64,000 nt of DNA from Dipteris shenzhenensis (GCA_047967505.1 CM106541.1); one strand, 5' to 3'. Shown: positions 44,075 to 57,332, counted from the first letter of the stretch. A program made the numbers and translations. Notes: generated from the sequence alone by a model not told the origin.

Positions 44075-45977
44075 TCATCCCGTAGGATATAGCAACCTAT
44101 GAGTGTACAGAGTACAACAGATCAAGTTACAAAAGATACTAAGTTTAAAAGCTTGCCGAAAAGCCTCAAACTTAGGTCGAGGTAGAGGCTTCATGAAAAG
44201 ATCTGCCAAGTTGTCTTCAGTGGGAACATAAGACAACTCAATATCATTTGTTGATAACCGCTCTTTGACATAGTGATAGTGAACCTCAATGTGCTTTGTG
44301 CGAGCATGGAAAATTGAATTCCATGCGACAGCCAAAGCACTCTTACTATCAGTGAAGATGATGGTAGGAGCAGTCTAACATGCACAAAGATCTGCAAGTA
44401 GCTTCCGAAGCCAAACACAATCCACTATAGCTGTAAAAGCCGCTCTGTACTCAACTTCACAACTAGAAGTAGCAACTGTACTCTGCTTCTTGCAAAATTG
44501 AGAAACACATGAAGTACCAAGCATAAAACAATTGCCACTATGTGACACACGAGTGTCAGAATGACCAGCCCAATCACTATTAGTGAACCCATGCATGACA
44601 AGTGAAGTATCAGCCCCATAAAGAAGGCCTAAATGTTGAGTGTCTTTAAGATATTTGAAAACACGCTTCACGGCATGCCAATGGTGCATAAATGGGCTAT
44701 GCATATATCTGCTCAACTATGAGACATCATACTGTAGATCAGGTCTCGTATGGCATAGGTTAATCAAACAACCAACTGCCTGTTGATAGAGGGTGGCATC
44801 ACATGTACCGTTTCCATCCTCAGAAGAGAAGTAAAAACCAATCTCTAATGGTGTGGATACTGGCTTGCAATCCTCAAACTGAAAACGTTGCAAAAGGTGT
44901 CCAATGTACTTGGATTGTGACATCAAAATGCCCCCCTTATTGCTAGTAAATTGAATGCCCAAATAGTAGTGCAGAAGACCAAGATCAGACATAGCAAATG
45001 TCTTGCTACAAATCAAATTTAAAATTTGCGATTTGTTGAGCATGTGTCCGAGTTACAAGCATGTCATCCACATAAAGGACTAAAATCAGCAAATCTGTCC
45101 CACACTTGCGGATGTAAAGGGTAGCCTCGGTAGGGCTACTCTGAAAGCCAAGTGTGAGCAAATGAGAATGAATTCTTGAATACAAGCCCAAGGTGCCTGC
45201 TTCAATCCATAGAGGGCCTTTTTCAAGCGGCATACCTTGCTTTCAAAACCTTAAATCTCAAAACCAAGAGGTTGGGAAACATAGACCTCTTCCTGCAAAT
45301 GCCCATGAAGGAAAGCTGTCTTAATATCAAGCTGATGTATCTGCTAATAAAAGTGGGCAACAAAGGCAATAACAATGCGAATGGTAGTGATACTGGAAGT
45401 GGGAGCAAAAGTCTCCTCAAAGTCAATGCCATGCTGCTGAGCATAGCCCTTAGCAACAAGACGGGCTTTGTAACGGTCCACTGAACCATCAGCTTTCCGT
45501 TTGATCTTGTAAACCCACTTAGTTCCAATGGTATTCTTGCCATAAGGCAAATCACACAACTCCCAATTGTCATTATGATGGATAGAATCCAATTCAGCTT
45601 GCATGGCCTTCATCCAACAATCATTCCGGAAAGTCATCTTGATGACATAATGGCTCTTCATTGCATGCTGTAGCAACCAAAGCATAAGCAACAAAACTAG
45701 CATGCTCTTTCCGGACAGCTGCTCTCATATGGGCTAGCAGAGGAGTGTCTTGTTTGTTGTCTTCTAATGTGTCAAGGAGCCAACAGGGTAGCTTTTTAGG
45801 ATCCTGAATTTCTGCTCTTTCCCGGTCAAGAGCTCGGTGCAAATGATCCTGATCAATGATAGGCATATCAAGCTGAATTTTTGCATGCACATGGGGCTGT
45901 AAATGACCAACAGATGGAGGAGGGACAACCTCAGATGGAACATCATTTCGAGCATCGGATGGAAACAAAGGCATCAA
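44075..45977 (-). pseudogene. Copia reverse transcriptase and RNase H, broken
   Basis: Linker at 45977-45710. RT begins with [20 protein letters not shown] and [20 protein letters not shown] (45600-45410), then YVDDMLVT (about 45070), LGLLHYYLGIQF and LINLCHTRPDLQYDVS. RNase H follows with NSDWAGHSDTRVSHSG, EVEYRAAF, TKHIEVHYHYVKE and DNLADLFMKPL near 44150. At least five frame changes. Confidence 0.85.
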
Positions 45978-46178
45978 GTTGTCAAATATGTTTGGGGCAT
46001 CAACAACGGGCTATTTTTGACAATCTAGCAAAGGCATAGTGCAAGATTCATCAAACACAACATCCTGACTGACAAAACACTTGCCCGTGCAGGGTTGATA
46101 TAGCTGATAGCCCCTGCTCTCTAAACTATATCCAAGAGAAATGCATTTAATAGCTTTATCATCCAACTTAGTGCGTCT

Positions 46179-47274
46179 CTATGAAGGCACATGAGCATAA
46201 GCTAAGCATCCAAAAGTCCTCAAGTGGGAAATGCGAGGGGTACGACCCGTCCAAGCCTCATAAGGTGTGATAGTCTGCAATCCCTTTGTAGGACATCTAT
46301 TCAAGATGTAATTGGCACACATGACCGCATCCAACCACAACTTATTAGACAAATGTTTGCCTTTCAACATGCATCTGACCATTTCCATCGTTGATACATT
46401 CTTCCGCTCAGCCACGGGATTCTGTTGAGGAGTATAAGGCACCGTGCATCGATGATTAATGCCATGGGAAGCCAAAAAAATAGCAAACTCCTTCGACATG
46501 TATTCACCCCCCGTATCTGTATTAATGTGAGCAATGTGTAGCCTACTCTCATTCTCAGCCAAGGCAATAAAGTGCTTGAAGCATGAAGAAACATCAGACT
46601 TGGATTTCAATGTGAAAATCCAAGTGTACTTGGTGAAATCATCAATAAAAGTAACAAAATAGTAGAACCCCCCAAGAGCTACAACCCTCATGGGTCACAT
46701 CACTATGAACCAGATAAAGCTTACATTAAGCACCAACTCTCCCATCCTTGGGAAACGTAGCACGGTGCATCTTACCAAGTGAGCATGGTTCACAAACATG
46801 TTTGGGAGGCATATGCATTTTGGGAAGATCCACAACCATATCTTCCTTATATAACTTCACCAGGGCTCCAAAATTGAGGTGTCCAAACCTCTCATGCCAC
46901 AAATGAGTATCTGCCATGGTAGAATCAATAGCAAAGGCATGTGCATCGGCAAGTGCATCATCACCATCTGAACATCTGTCATAAGCATCAAGTCTGTAAA
47001 GATCGCTAGACAATGTGCCAATCAAAACCAAGGTAGAGGCATGTGTAACATCATACACTGCACACCTCACACCATCAAAAATAACCTAAAAGCCACATGT
47101 AGCAATGGCTGAAATAGAAATGAGGTTCTTACAAATGCCTAGAACATAAAACACATGCTCTAGAGTGACAATACCACCAGAGACAGAAATAAGGGCAACT
47201 TGCCCAATACCTTTCACGGTATATGATGCATTATTGGCACATGTGACACTGCCTGCCTTAGATGTAAGCTCCAA
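46179..47274 (-). pseudogene. Copia protease tail, Gag-pre-integrase and integrase
   Basis: 47274-47086 is a protease C-terminal remnant (GIGQVALIS, LEHVFYVLGICKNLIS). 47070-46726 is the HHCC pre-integrase domain (HERFGHLNFGALVKLY, VCEPCSLGKMHRATFP). 46691-46179 is the integrase core with FVTFIDDFTKYTW, INTDTGGEYMS and PQQNPVAERKN, giving the Asp, Asp, Glu triad. A stop or frameshift separates the pieces. Confidence 0.85.
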
Positions 47275-47409
47275 TGAGCTGAATAACTTCCTGCAGGAAG
47301 TGATGTGCTTGCTAGCATCACTATCAATAACCAGGCATCACGAACATCTGAAACTGCCATACAAGCATCATGAACATCAGGATTATATTGACATGTAACC
47401 AAGAAAGCC

Positions 47410-48410
47410 CAATGGTGGTCTTGTGCGAAATTAGCAGACTCATGTCGATCTTCTACACTAGATACTGCAAGACCAGACTCTTTCTTTTTCTTTTCAGATG
47501 CTATGCGCTTCCTGCATTCAGAAATATCATGCCCAGGTTTCCTACAATAGTTGCATCTCTTCTTCTTTTTGTGATCTCCTCAAGAAGAGGCACCATGTGA
47601 ATGATCAGCATGGGAATGAGAGGGCTTTCCAACTGAAACCTTGCCTTTACCTTTGTGTTTATGATGGGCAGCAAATGCTTGATCACTAGCCATAGTACCA
47701 TTATGATTCACACGGATTTGCTCCTCCTGAAGAAGAAGAGCAACAAGTTGGTCAAATGAGAAATGATTGGCATCACCCCCTGCAACCAACCTCAATGTAG
47801 TAGCAAAGCCTTGATATGAATCAGGCAACCCATCAAGGGTATTAGAAACCAGCTGAGAATCAAGCATAATCTCATCAATGTTGGCCAACTGCTCTTTCAA
47901 ATCCTTCACATTACCCTCATCAAGCTTTAAATCTTTCAATTGCCTGCGGAGATAGGCAACCCTCGCCTCATTCCACACCTAATACAAAGATGCAAGTTGA
48001 TCCCATGCTTGCTTAGCTATCTTGCAAGATCGAATATGAGGGACAATAACTCGTTTCACTGAAAGAGCAATCAAGGCATGTGCTTTGGCATCATGACCAT
48101 CCCACTGAATTTGCTCCTATGAAGCAGGCAAAGCACCTGGAGCAGAAGGTGCAGGAGTCTTAGCTGTAGCAGTAGAACCATCACCTGAAGACCCATCACT
48201 TGAAGAAGCAGATGTTGTAGGTGTAGCACCAGTAACAGTGCATGTAGGCTTGGCCTTAGAACCTGAAACAGTATGCCATAGATTCTTGGCAACCAAAACA
48301 TGTGCCATCATGTATGACCACATGGGGTGATTGGTGCCATCAAGCTTGTCATCAGCCCCAATCACAGCCCAAACAAATCATCTTTAACACCAGACATGGT
48401 GCTGAAATAC
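47410..48410 (-). pseudogene. gag: Copia Gag, broken
   Basis: A short start MSGVKDDLFGL precedes a frameshift. Then KLDGTNHPMWSYMMAHVLVA (48345-48290) matches the N-terminal copia Gag block. The middle (47978-47580) has LLDSQ/VSNTLDGLPDSYQGF-like sequence and FDQLVALLLQEEQIR. A TGA near 47580 precedes the zinc knuckle CNYCRKPGHDISEC (about 47555-47514). Gag coats the element RNA. Confidence 0.8.
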
Positions 48411-48654
48411 AAGGCAAATGCACTAACCAATGATGTAGCCCGAAAGAACATCAATGAAAAGCTCTGCATGCGAGCAAAGGAGGGTTGGAAATGAGAATTA
48501 TAGCAAAAGAAGTGCTCCCACAAGGAGGAGAGCATGTAGAAATGGAGAGAAAGAGATCCAATGGAGAGAAGCTCGCAACCCGAGGCAAAGGGATGCCAAA
48601 TGAGGAGGGAAGGGCTCAAAGAGAAGTCTCCAAATCAATTTAGCAACTCCAAAT

Positions 48655-48965
48655 GGCTCCAAACACCGGCACCCATCTCAAGGCAGCTCCGAAATGTTGG
48701 CACGTAGCACGAGGAAGCTCTGAAATGCTGGCACATAGCTCAAGGTAGCTCCAATATGCTAGCACGTAGCTCGAGGCAACTCCAAAATGCTAGAAAATAT
48801 GAGAAATGACTAGCACGCACCCCGAGGGAACCCGTACTACAGTGAATGTACTGAAATTTTGACAAATCAGATAGAAGTACGGAATTTTCTAACAGATGTA
48901 CGGATTTTTGTACAATTTTTGATAGATGTACGGATTTTCTTACAATTTCTAACACATGTATGGAT
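48655..48965. repeat. Two short tandem-repeat clusters in the copia leader
   Basis: 48655-48800 holds about four imperfect 38-40-bp units around GCTCCGAAATGTTGGCACGT. 48850-48965 holds about three imperfect 35-bp units around GATGTACGGATTTT. Confidence 0.7.
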
Positions 48966-49258
48966 TGAATTTTTTTTTGGGCAGGTTCAGAATTCCGTAC
49001 AGATGCTGTAAATGCTCGTGTGTGGTCATTTTTTGTTGTAGCAGGCTGGAAAATGCACCAAAAAACAGTTCCCTTCGTGAGAGTTGCTCCAAAGTACGGT
49101 CTTCTCGCGATGAGGTTTTTCGCGACATAAGTGCTTGGAAAGGTCTCAAACACTCATGGGAGTGTAAAAACTAGAAATACCAGCAAGAATGAGAGCTCCA
49201 GAGGCTTCCAAACAACTTGGGAAAGTTGTCAACGGATGAGGGAATGGATTCCCGACCT

Positions 49259-49270
49259 GCTCTGATACCA
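49259..49270 (-). other. Primer-binding site, initiator-Met tRNA
   Basis: TGGTATCAGAGC on the minus strand, the classical plant copia primer site, one base inside the 5' LTR. Confidence 0.85.
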
Positions 49271-49271
49271 C

Positions 49272-49589
49272 TGTTGGGTGTTGGAAGCAATGGAAGGTCA
49301 AATATGGAAGCACATTGGAAAAAACCGAGATGTTGTAATAGATTGCTGCAAAACTGAAGTGTGGAGGCTCAAGGGAGAGCCAACATAACAAAGTCCTAGG
49401 GCTAACTGCCCTAACTGGACTAAGTGTCCTAACTTATCTAGATGGTACATAAATAACTATACCAATAGTCCTAACTGACTATAACTAGGCCTACAAGGCT
49501 CATACCAAGGTATAAGTGGCATCTATGGATAGCCCATGAGATAGCCTACCAAAAGCAGTTTGATGAGGCCTATGGAATCATTGCCAACA
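49272..49589 (-). repeat. 5' LTR of the copia element
   Basis: 318 bp with inverted ends TGTTGG...CCAACA, adjacent (one base) to the primer-binding site. Only one copy was found, so the outer end rests on the terminal inverted repeat. Confidence 0.65.
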
Positions 49590-50303
49590 CCCATGTCTTT
49601 CATGACTTGAAAAACAAGGTCCAAGTCCAATCCAATCGTAGGATTTGTCAAAATCGTCCTTAATGAACATGATTGTAAGACACGTTAAGACACGACACAT
49701 AAGACATGCTTCAGACACGAGTGTGTAAAGCATCTTAAAGATAAGACACATACGACACACCATTGGGGTTATAATAATAAACATCTAATTAATATATGTA
49801 TAAGTGTACAAGTGTACAACTTGCTAGCATAGCTACTAGATTCTAGAAGTACAATAAGCTACACTTAAACAATGCAAGAAGTAACAATGCACTTGTACAA
49901 TGTAGTTAAGAGTCAAGGCTCATAAAGCTAAAGTTAAGACTCATGACTCAAGAGCTTGCAAGTTAATAGTCATGACTCAAGGGCTTGCAAGTCACGATTC
50001 ACAACTTCAAAGTTTCAAACTAACAATTGAATCTTGATTTTTAAAAATTCAAATAAACAACTTAACAAGAGCCTAGAGGGCTACATAGATTATATTCCAA
50101 TCACATAGATAAATAAACATAAATATCATTGCAACAATCTATTAGTCAGATGTGATCTACATCTCAATACACATAATGGAAAAGAAACTTTCGACCCTCA
50201 AGAGTTGAATCTCTCAAGATTCATCCTAATCCAAATTTGCGAGGTCACTGCAGCTATTGGATCCAAAGTCACCATCAATGATAGCATGGTTCACCCACCA
50301 AAA
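49590..50303. other. No gene recognised
   Basis: Contains several AAGACAC/GTGTCTT words near 49675-49760, related to the hairpin-forming tandem at 50304-50475. Confidence 0.45.
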
Positions 50304-50475
50304 TTAAAAAAAACAGGAGTGTCTAAAGGTAGCTTAAGGTAAGACACATGTCTTTAGTGTCTTAGCATAAGACACCAAAGACACTAAAGTTAAAAAAAAC
50401 AAGAGTGTCTAAAGGTAGCTTAAGGTAAGACACGTGTCTTTAGTGTCTTAGCATAAGACACAAGTGTCTTAACAA
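50304..50475. repeat. 86-bp tandem duplication with internal hairpin
   Basis: Two nearly identical units start TTAAAAAAAACA at 50304 and 50390. Each contains AAGACACATGTCTTT or AAGACACGTGTCTTT plus AGTGTCTTAGCATAAGACAC, so each can fold on itself. Confidence 0.9.
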
Positions 50476-53400
50476 CCATGTTAATGAAGCAGTATCCTGT
50501 CCAGCTTCTTTTACATATTCACAGCATTACCATATAGCTACAATATCATCTAGGGTTGTCTATCTTACAACAAATTATAAGAGCTAAGGCCTTTGCAAAG
50601 ATTTTGAGCAATAGATAAGCATTGTCAAAAGTTTAGAGTTTTTTTCAACCCTTTGAAGGACTGTTTTTAGTTATTCCACGATTTATATGCTCTGAAAGCT
50701 CACCAATATGTCAAGCAATCAAGGGCCAATTATGTCTTCACACTCCTTGTAAAATTCACATGCAAGCCCATCATCCTCAGAAGTCTTATTATTAGCCATC
50801 ACTAACATTGCATTTTCAAGCTCTTTCAATGTCAGTGGGGAATCCAATTGGAAACATTCAAAAAACTAAGAGACTTTAATTTCATTGACTGCATTGTCTT
50901 GAAATTGCAACATATTAAAGGTAAAGTCTCTAGTAGATCTCAACAATTGATGGTTATGGCTAAGAAATATTCTTCGATTTCTCTGTGGCTCCTCAACCAT
51001 TGGCCTTTCGTAATAACAGAATATCATCATGGAGTTGTATCAGATCACAATCCTTCGTAGGTCTGTTAGACTCGCTTGCCCACCATTCCCTGAAGGAGTT
51101 TTGTTTTAAATGCAAGAAACTTTCCTGGGCTTTTGTTCAGCTTTGAATGGGCATTGTCCTCCAGTTTAGCTATGCTAGCCTCCTAAGGTCATGCCTTCTA
51201 GCTCTTGCTCAAGTACTTTTTCTTGAGTTGTTTCGAGAAAATCTGCGTCAAAATTCCATTATGTCAATTCTAGAAAAAGAAGGAGACCAACTCTTCAAGT
51301 AGATAGCTTTGTTTTTTATGGATCAAGGCCCCCGGTTCAATATCATGATATCCATCACTAGTTTCTCAAGCAAGAATCCTTGTATCAAGGGAAAGGAAGG
51401 AGACCAAATCTCCAAATAGATACCTTGGTTTTTCATGGACCTAAGCCCTTGTTTTAATATAGTGAGATCCATGTCTGGATTCTCAAATAAGAATCCATTG
51501 AAGAAATCATACATTTCTAACTAGCCTTCTATTACGGCTGGAGCTCTTCCTGTAAATTCACTTGCAGCCCGTTGTTTTCTACCGTAGCAGCAATAATTGT
51601 CTCCTCCATTTGTTGTAACTACAATTGAGTTTGCAGCCGTTCCTAATGCTTTGGCTGTTGTGGTGGTGGTCTTTGGATGCAGGTTGGTTGCAATTGGATG
51701 TTGTGGTGGTGGTGTCGTCAGATGCAAGTTGTTCGCAATTGGATTATGTAGCTTTAGGCATGCCACTCTTGGTTGTCAAAACCTTTTGAATTATGTCTTC
51801 TCAATGGCCCCAATCAGCTTCACATCTAAACACTTCTTCTACAAATCAACTTCATAGTCCACATTAGCTAATTAGATGTTTAGCTTTGGCTCAGCCATCT
51901 ATAGCATAGAGTCATTCACTCTATCATCGATTAATCAACTAGTCTTTGATCTAGGAAGACTTCATTCATGCCTTCCATCCAGACATGCACATTAGCATGG
52001 CTGACCTCTTCCTAGTCAAGTTATGCAAGGATGGGTTGGCCAAGGGGATATGAGCACCTAATGCAAATCCATTAGTTATGTTTGTTCTCTACCTTGGGAG
52101 TGAGAAAAAACCCACAACTAGTGCTCAAAATTTTGTTTTGCATAGGAGGTGAAATTTGGTGTCTCCTCAGTAATGTTTTGCATGGTGAGTTGGGCCCTTG
52201 TAGATTTAACCTCATCTGTTTGCATCCCTCATGGTCTTGAAGCTTGACAAGATTGGAAGGGACTGAAGATTGAGGTAGTACCTTGGGCCACAAGTTATTT
52301 TATCATGATTCTAGAGAGCTAGAGTGTCACTTTTCTAATTCACCCACTAGGTATCTACATGAGAAAGTCAAAAACTAGCTTGAGTAGTGTGGATCTCCTC
52401 ACAGTGTCAACATCCAGAGAGTCATGGTAGTATAGGATTAAGCGTTAGTATGTCCACTCCCTCACTATTATAGAGACAAAATGTGTTCACCTATAACCAT
52501 CATGTAACACTCATCTTGTTATAGTTGCCCTCCCCTTGTGTTATCACCCCTTTGACTATTGGATCACCCTTATCATTCCAAAGTCAAGGGACGAATAAAA
52601 TGAGACACTTTGTGACATAAAATATTGATTCTTGTAGCAATCAACCTTCTATAATGTTGCCTTCTAAACGTGCCTTTTGCCTCACAAACACTTCTAACAA
52701 TTTCATGAGGTGATTTAAGAAGAGAATCCATTGCCTCTACATGGTTTATGTTGTATATGGCAATTTATCTACCGTATGGACAATGATATGTATTTGAAAT
52801 TTGGAATGCTAGATGGAAATGTTTTCTCAATCAAACATAATGTTTTGATGGCATGAACTCTCATTGGCCTAATTGCAGTCTTCGTTATTCTCCACGATAT
52901 CTTCAAGATATTTTAGAAATAAAGTGATACATATGAAGAAAACAAACGAAAATTTTCTAGTAATCATGAATTTTAGTTGTTTACCTCATAAAAGGGCACA
53001 ACTTGATGGCACTATCAGCCTCCACGTTGGTCATTTTCCAACTCTTTCACTATATGAGCTTGATTTTATATTTTGTTCTTTCATGCATTGCATGATGAAT
53101 TTCTCCCTTGAGCCTTCGTCTTGGAGTTTCATTCATACTTCTCTTTTTTGGAAAATAAAAATAACAATGCATGTACCGTATTGGGGATTTCATGTTACAA
53201 TCACACTTTTGGCATAGCTATCTTCTAAAGTGAATACACATGGTTTCACCTTCCCATTCACCTCTAATGGCCACAATTTCCTATTTTTTCCAAAGACCGT
53301 CAAGTTCTCTCATGCCTTTAATTCACCTCTCATTGACCACATGTTCCTGCCCATTCACCTCCATTGGTCACATTCTTATTTTTTCCAATGACCCTCGAGT

Positions 53401-53668
53401 CCTGTCATGCTGTTTAATTGCCTTTATCACCTATCATATGCTTGAATGGCCTTTTACAAACAGTTTTCAATATATGCATTGAATTTGAAATTTATGTGAG
53501 TTCTACATTCTTCCAATAATGAAGGGTGTAGAAAATAGAAGCCTAAACATTGCCATGTAGAGGTGTGGGTGTATTAGGATCCACCCATTCCACTATACAT
53601 ACATCATGCATGATCCATAATAAAACCCCTCATAATTTTAGGTCTTCTTTGCTAATGGGTCATGAATA
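50476..53668. other. No gene recognised; short local repeats
   Basis: A 115-bp imperfect tandem lies at about 51279-51505 (GGAGACCAA...AAGAATCC units). TGGTGGTGGT and GCAATTGGATG phrases repeat at 51655-51745. 51800-51990 resembles 43.6 kb. 53240-53420 has repeated CACCTCTAATGGCCAC-type phrases. No domain in any frame. Confidence 0.45.
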
Positions 53669-54261
53669 TCATACACTTGAGTTCCATGTCACAAAGCTTG
53701 CACTCGGCTTGGGTTTCTTGCCTCTGGGGTCCTCTCTATTGCCTTGATTAGAGTCAGCCCGAGTTGCTGTAGGTTCTTTCCTCATCTTGTTAGGACAATC
53801 TGCTACTCTATGACCCGTCTCTTTGCAGAGAAAACACCTCCCTTCAGCAAACAACTTATTCCTCTCTTCAGGAGTGAGAGAAGAGGGCTGTTGTTTCCTC
53901 CTTTGTCCTGCCACAAACTTTGATTTAAGAGGGACTTTTCCAGCTTACTGTGGTTTCTTGTGGTGACAAGTTGAATTAATGCCATGACAAAATCACTTAC
54001 ACTGTAGACAATAGAACACAGCGCATCTGCATTTCTTCTTGTCCATGCGAGAATCTCATCTGCAGTTGGTACTATCTGTTGTCTTGCATTGGATGGATCT
54101 AGTCTCGCAACCGGCCTCACGTCCACCCTAGTAGCAGTATCCCAAAGCTCATATGCGCTTAGGATGGTCTTCATCTTGAACTTCCAGAGTGGATAGTTAG
54201 AGCCGTCCAACTTTTTGCTTTTGCCGAACGGTGGGATTTGCAGTCTTGCGGGCTGGGCCAT
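53669..54261 (-). pseudogene. gag: Copia Gag remnant with zinc knuckle
   Basis: Starts MAQPARLQIPPFGKSKKLDG then SNYPLWKFKMKTILSAYELW, the copia Gag N-terminal block. After a deletion of the Gag middle and a frame change it continues ERNKLFAEGRCFLCKETGHR, with the knuckle CFLCKETGHRVADC. Translation breaks at 53803 in one frame and 53669 in the other. It is preceded by a primer-binding site at 54320-54331. No protease or pol follows to the left. Confidence 0.8.
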
Positions 54262-54319
54262 CTCTCACAATTTGCTCGCAAACAGAAACACACTACCAAA
54301 TCTTCTTGTTAGAGTCCAG

Positions 54320-54331
54320 GCTCTGATACCA
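54320..54331 (-). other. Primer-binding site, initiator-Met tRNA
   Basis: TGGTATCAGAGC on the minus strand, about 60 bases upstream of the Gag start, immediately inside the TCTTACA end of a candidate LTR. Confidence 0.8.
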
Positions 54332-54530
54332 TGTAAGAAAACAATACAACGTTTGTGCTCAACAGATAACAGGATCTCGTACGCAAGAGAGAAAACAACA
54401 ATTATTCATATATTGCTCAGACGGAAAGTCACAATTTTCATTCCGTGCAGACTCTTGTGTCTTGGTTGTGCTTGCAAACTCTTTCATAGTGCATTTGATT
54501 AGTGCTTGAAACAAGGAGTTTATTGCTTGC
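54332..54530 (-). mobile_element. Edge of the 5' LTR of the copia remnant
   Basis: The sequence adjoining the primer-binding site ends TCTTACA on the minus strand, a proper LTR 3' end. The outer LTR boundary cannot be fixed without a second copy; 54530 is approximate. Confidence 0.4.
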
Positions 54531-55429
54531 TCATTGGAAAATCATCGTGGGAATGGCTTGTTACTCCTTTAGGCCATTGTAATTATAATTGACATTTCAA
54601 TAGATATAATTTCTATGTTGCAACAAAGGGATGAAAAGGAAAGGTGACATATGATGTGCATAACAAAGACCAAGTTCATTTGTATTGATTTCTAAAAAAG
54701 TGAGTGTACATGAAAATCATACTTTCATATAAACATTTACACTATATTTTCTTCCATGTTTTGTAGCTATAATGAGCATGATAGTATGTTTGGGCATCAG
54801 ACCAATCTTTTATTTTTGGGCTTATTATTAGCCCTAAACTACCCTTTTTTATACTAAGCCATGTAGAAACGTTGTAGTTCACAATTACTAGCGCCCATGT
54901 AGACCAAGATGTGGATCGGTATCCAAAGGGACTAACACCATCCATGGCCAATCCAAGATGTAGTTGGCAAGGCTCATCTTAAACTATGGCCATTTGCTCT
55001 CTATGTGACACCATGCCTTCCCATTACCCAAGGTTCCAACATGTCATCAACTGAGTGATTTTGAGCATGTCAATTTTAACAGGTATAATATGCAGATGTT
55101 CAACCAATGAAATACCAAAAACCTATGTCTTAGCCAAGGTATAATACACATACATCACAAAACTTGCTTTGGTGTGTTATCCCCTTTTATATCTTGCCTA
55201 TCTAATTGTGCTCCCCACTTCATACAAACTATGGCATGTTGATATGCACCCACCTAAAGAATACAAAATCATCAAAAAAAGACGGATGGAGTTCTGTCGC
55301 TACTTGAGAGCATGAGCTTGAAGCTCCTTCTTCCTCTAAGTGAGATCAGCTATCCACTACCCAACCCTCCTCCAAAGGCCTATCTGGCTATTGCCAAATC
55401 TTTGCTACACCTCCTCCTCTTATAGAAGT
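54531..55429. other. No gene recognised
   Basis: AT-rich sequence with short frames only and no domain. Confidence 0.45.
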
Positions 55430-57154
55430 GAGTCAAGGATGTGGAGAAGTCCACAACGAGGCTGCTCAAGAAACAACATTACTGGTGAATGATTTGATGC
55501 CATCATGCTTGTCAAGATGCCCCAAGACCCACCTCTATGCATGGTCTAGTCTCCCATGTAGAACTTGTCAAGGTGCTCTAGCAAACTGTCATGGCTCCTT
55601 TGCCCAAAGAAAAATTGTAAACTATCAGGAAGTTAGAGAACTTTGACTTCTACCATGGTCCCTGCCACTAATGGTGAAGATAAACTACAAAGTCAAGAGT
55701 ATCATGGGACACTACCACTCTTTTACATCACAGGGAGTACTTGGGGATGCTTATCTAAAGCTTTAGAGTAGGGAACTCCTAATTAAGCGTCTTATTAGAG
55801 GCTTGACTCTAGGAGAACAACCATGGAAGGTTCATGGTTTTTTATAGTGCACATTGCAAGCAACAACAGACAATGGTAGGGTAGTGTTGGTTGCATTCTT
55901 ATAGTGGATCATCACAAATATCCCAATTCTTTAATGGTGAGGAGCTTATTCAAATTTGATATCATTTCCTCCTGGTTCTCATCATAGTAGTCCCATCCAC
56001 CATGGATGAGTTAGCAAGGCAAACACTTTTCCATAAATCCTTAGTGCAATACCAAGTGCTACCCTCTACAACAACGAGCAAAGATAACATCATTCATAGA
56101 TATGGACTTCTCATCTAGGTTACTAGTAGTGTGCAGAGTACTTATTCAATTGTGAGAGGACCGACACCTTTCTCATACTTTACTTCAAATACCTCTCCTA
56201 TGTGCACACACTCATGTTTGATGGATAAAAGGTTTACACTAGTAGAGAGTCATAATCATTGGATGCATGCGGAAGGTTTGGTTGCTAGACCCGTGTCACA
56301 CTAATGTTGTGGCTGAGCTTAGGTGGAGGCTATGGATCAGGTTAGATTGGGATACAAGGGAGTGGCTAGGTCCTATCGCTTCATTTCCTAGTACAATTTT
56401 TTTAGTATTCCACAAAGATTGGAATTTGGAGGCAGGATTCAACAAAGAGCACTAGACCACTAACCATAATTATTCAGCATTAGAAGGCACAAGGGATCTT
56501 AGGCACCATTTGCAGACATTTTGGCCTCACTTTTAGGGGTCATCAGGGTCAGGAAGGTATAATACTTTCTTTGGCTCACCATCCATAACAACATTCCACT
56601 TCGCTCTTGGTTTCAATAGATGCCACACCTTCTTTATCCCTGAGGTTTCAACATGCAGAGGAATGCTGCAAGCATTGTTTGTGGAGATGGCCATATTGCC
56701 AGGTAGGTCTGAATAGAAATCTTTAGATTGTTTTCATACATCATCACTGAGTCCTTTATTGTGACTTGGGAAGCAGCACTTTGAGGTAGAGGACCTCGTA
56801 TAGTTTTCCTCTATACAAGGCAGGGGCTAGCCATCGTCCCTTCTTCATTCAATGATGCCAAAAATGTGGCATTGCAAACACTGCACCATGGAGCCTCGAG
56901 ACTTGTTCGCACCTCTAGGGTCCCATTGCCCTCTTCATAGGAGGACTAGGCTTAGAAGATGGTATCCAATATTACTTTGACATGGATATGTGCTCGAAAT
57001 TCACTCGTGTCACTAACAGACACACATCCACTACAACTATGTCAGTGGGAGAGATGCACTAGGACACAATTGTGCATGAGAGGATATTTGCATTCATGAG
57101 GACTTGGGATTGTTCCTTACTTTTTTGTGTTACTCCATATGGGATGATGTGGCA
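55430..57154 (+). pseudogene. Old LINE ORF2 fossil, interrupted by the LTR element
   Basis: Many stops, but the order matches the LINE at 40.6-42.2 kb. Near 55790 LIKRLIRGLTLGEQPWK parallels KLVIHGLNPGGQTWK. Near 56300 ELRWRLWIRLDWDTREW parallels the stretch before the zinc region. Near 56555 YNTFFWLTIHNNIPLRSW parallels ISYFLWLLAKGLPVWSW. The sequence is cut at 57159 by the LTR element and appears to resume at 62034 with a T-rich 3' end. Much older than the 38-42 kb copy. Confidence 0.5.
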
Positions 57155-57159
57155 TTATG
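57155..57159 (+). other. Target-site duplication, left
   Basis: TTATG directly before the left LTR; the same five bases follow the right LTR at 62029-62033. Confidence 0.9.
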
Positions 57160-57332
57160 TGTTAAAGATAGTGTAAATTGCACTATCCACATAGGGCATA
57201 GGGGCAATCCCTAACCCTAACCCTAAGGGGTTCACATGTATATCTTCATGTTCATTGTCAATACACTTAGTGTACAAGTAGCTATATTGTGTGCACTCCT
57301 GTCTCTCTCCCTCTCTCTCATTTCCGTCATCA
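57160..57332 (+). repeat. Left LTR
   Basis: TGTTAAAGATAG...TCATCA; matches 61854-62028 with few changes. Contains three CCCTAA units (57209-57226) and a CT-rich 3' end. Confidence 0.92.

Larger units (their letters stand above)
44075..49589 (-). mobile_element. Decayed Ty1/copia retrotransposon
   Basis: Minus-strand order from the right: LTR, primer-binding site, leader, gag with zinc knuckle, protease remnant, integrase, RT, RNase H. Integrase before RT defines Ty1/copia. Many stops and frame changes make it dead. The 3' LTR was not found to the left of 44075. Confidence 0.9.

Noticed and set aside
49272-49589. Second LTR of the copia element to the left of 44075
   Set aside because: A TGTTGGATGCAATG word near 43265 looked similar but the match does not extend.
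57180-57260. Telomere or chromosome end
   Set aside because: Only three CCCTAA units, present in both LTRs of an element.
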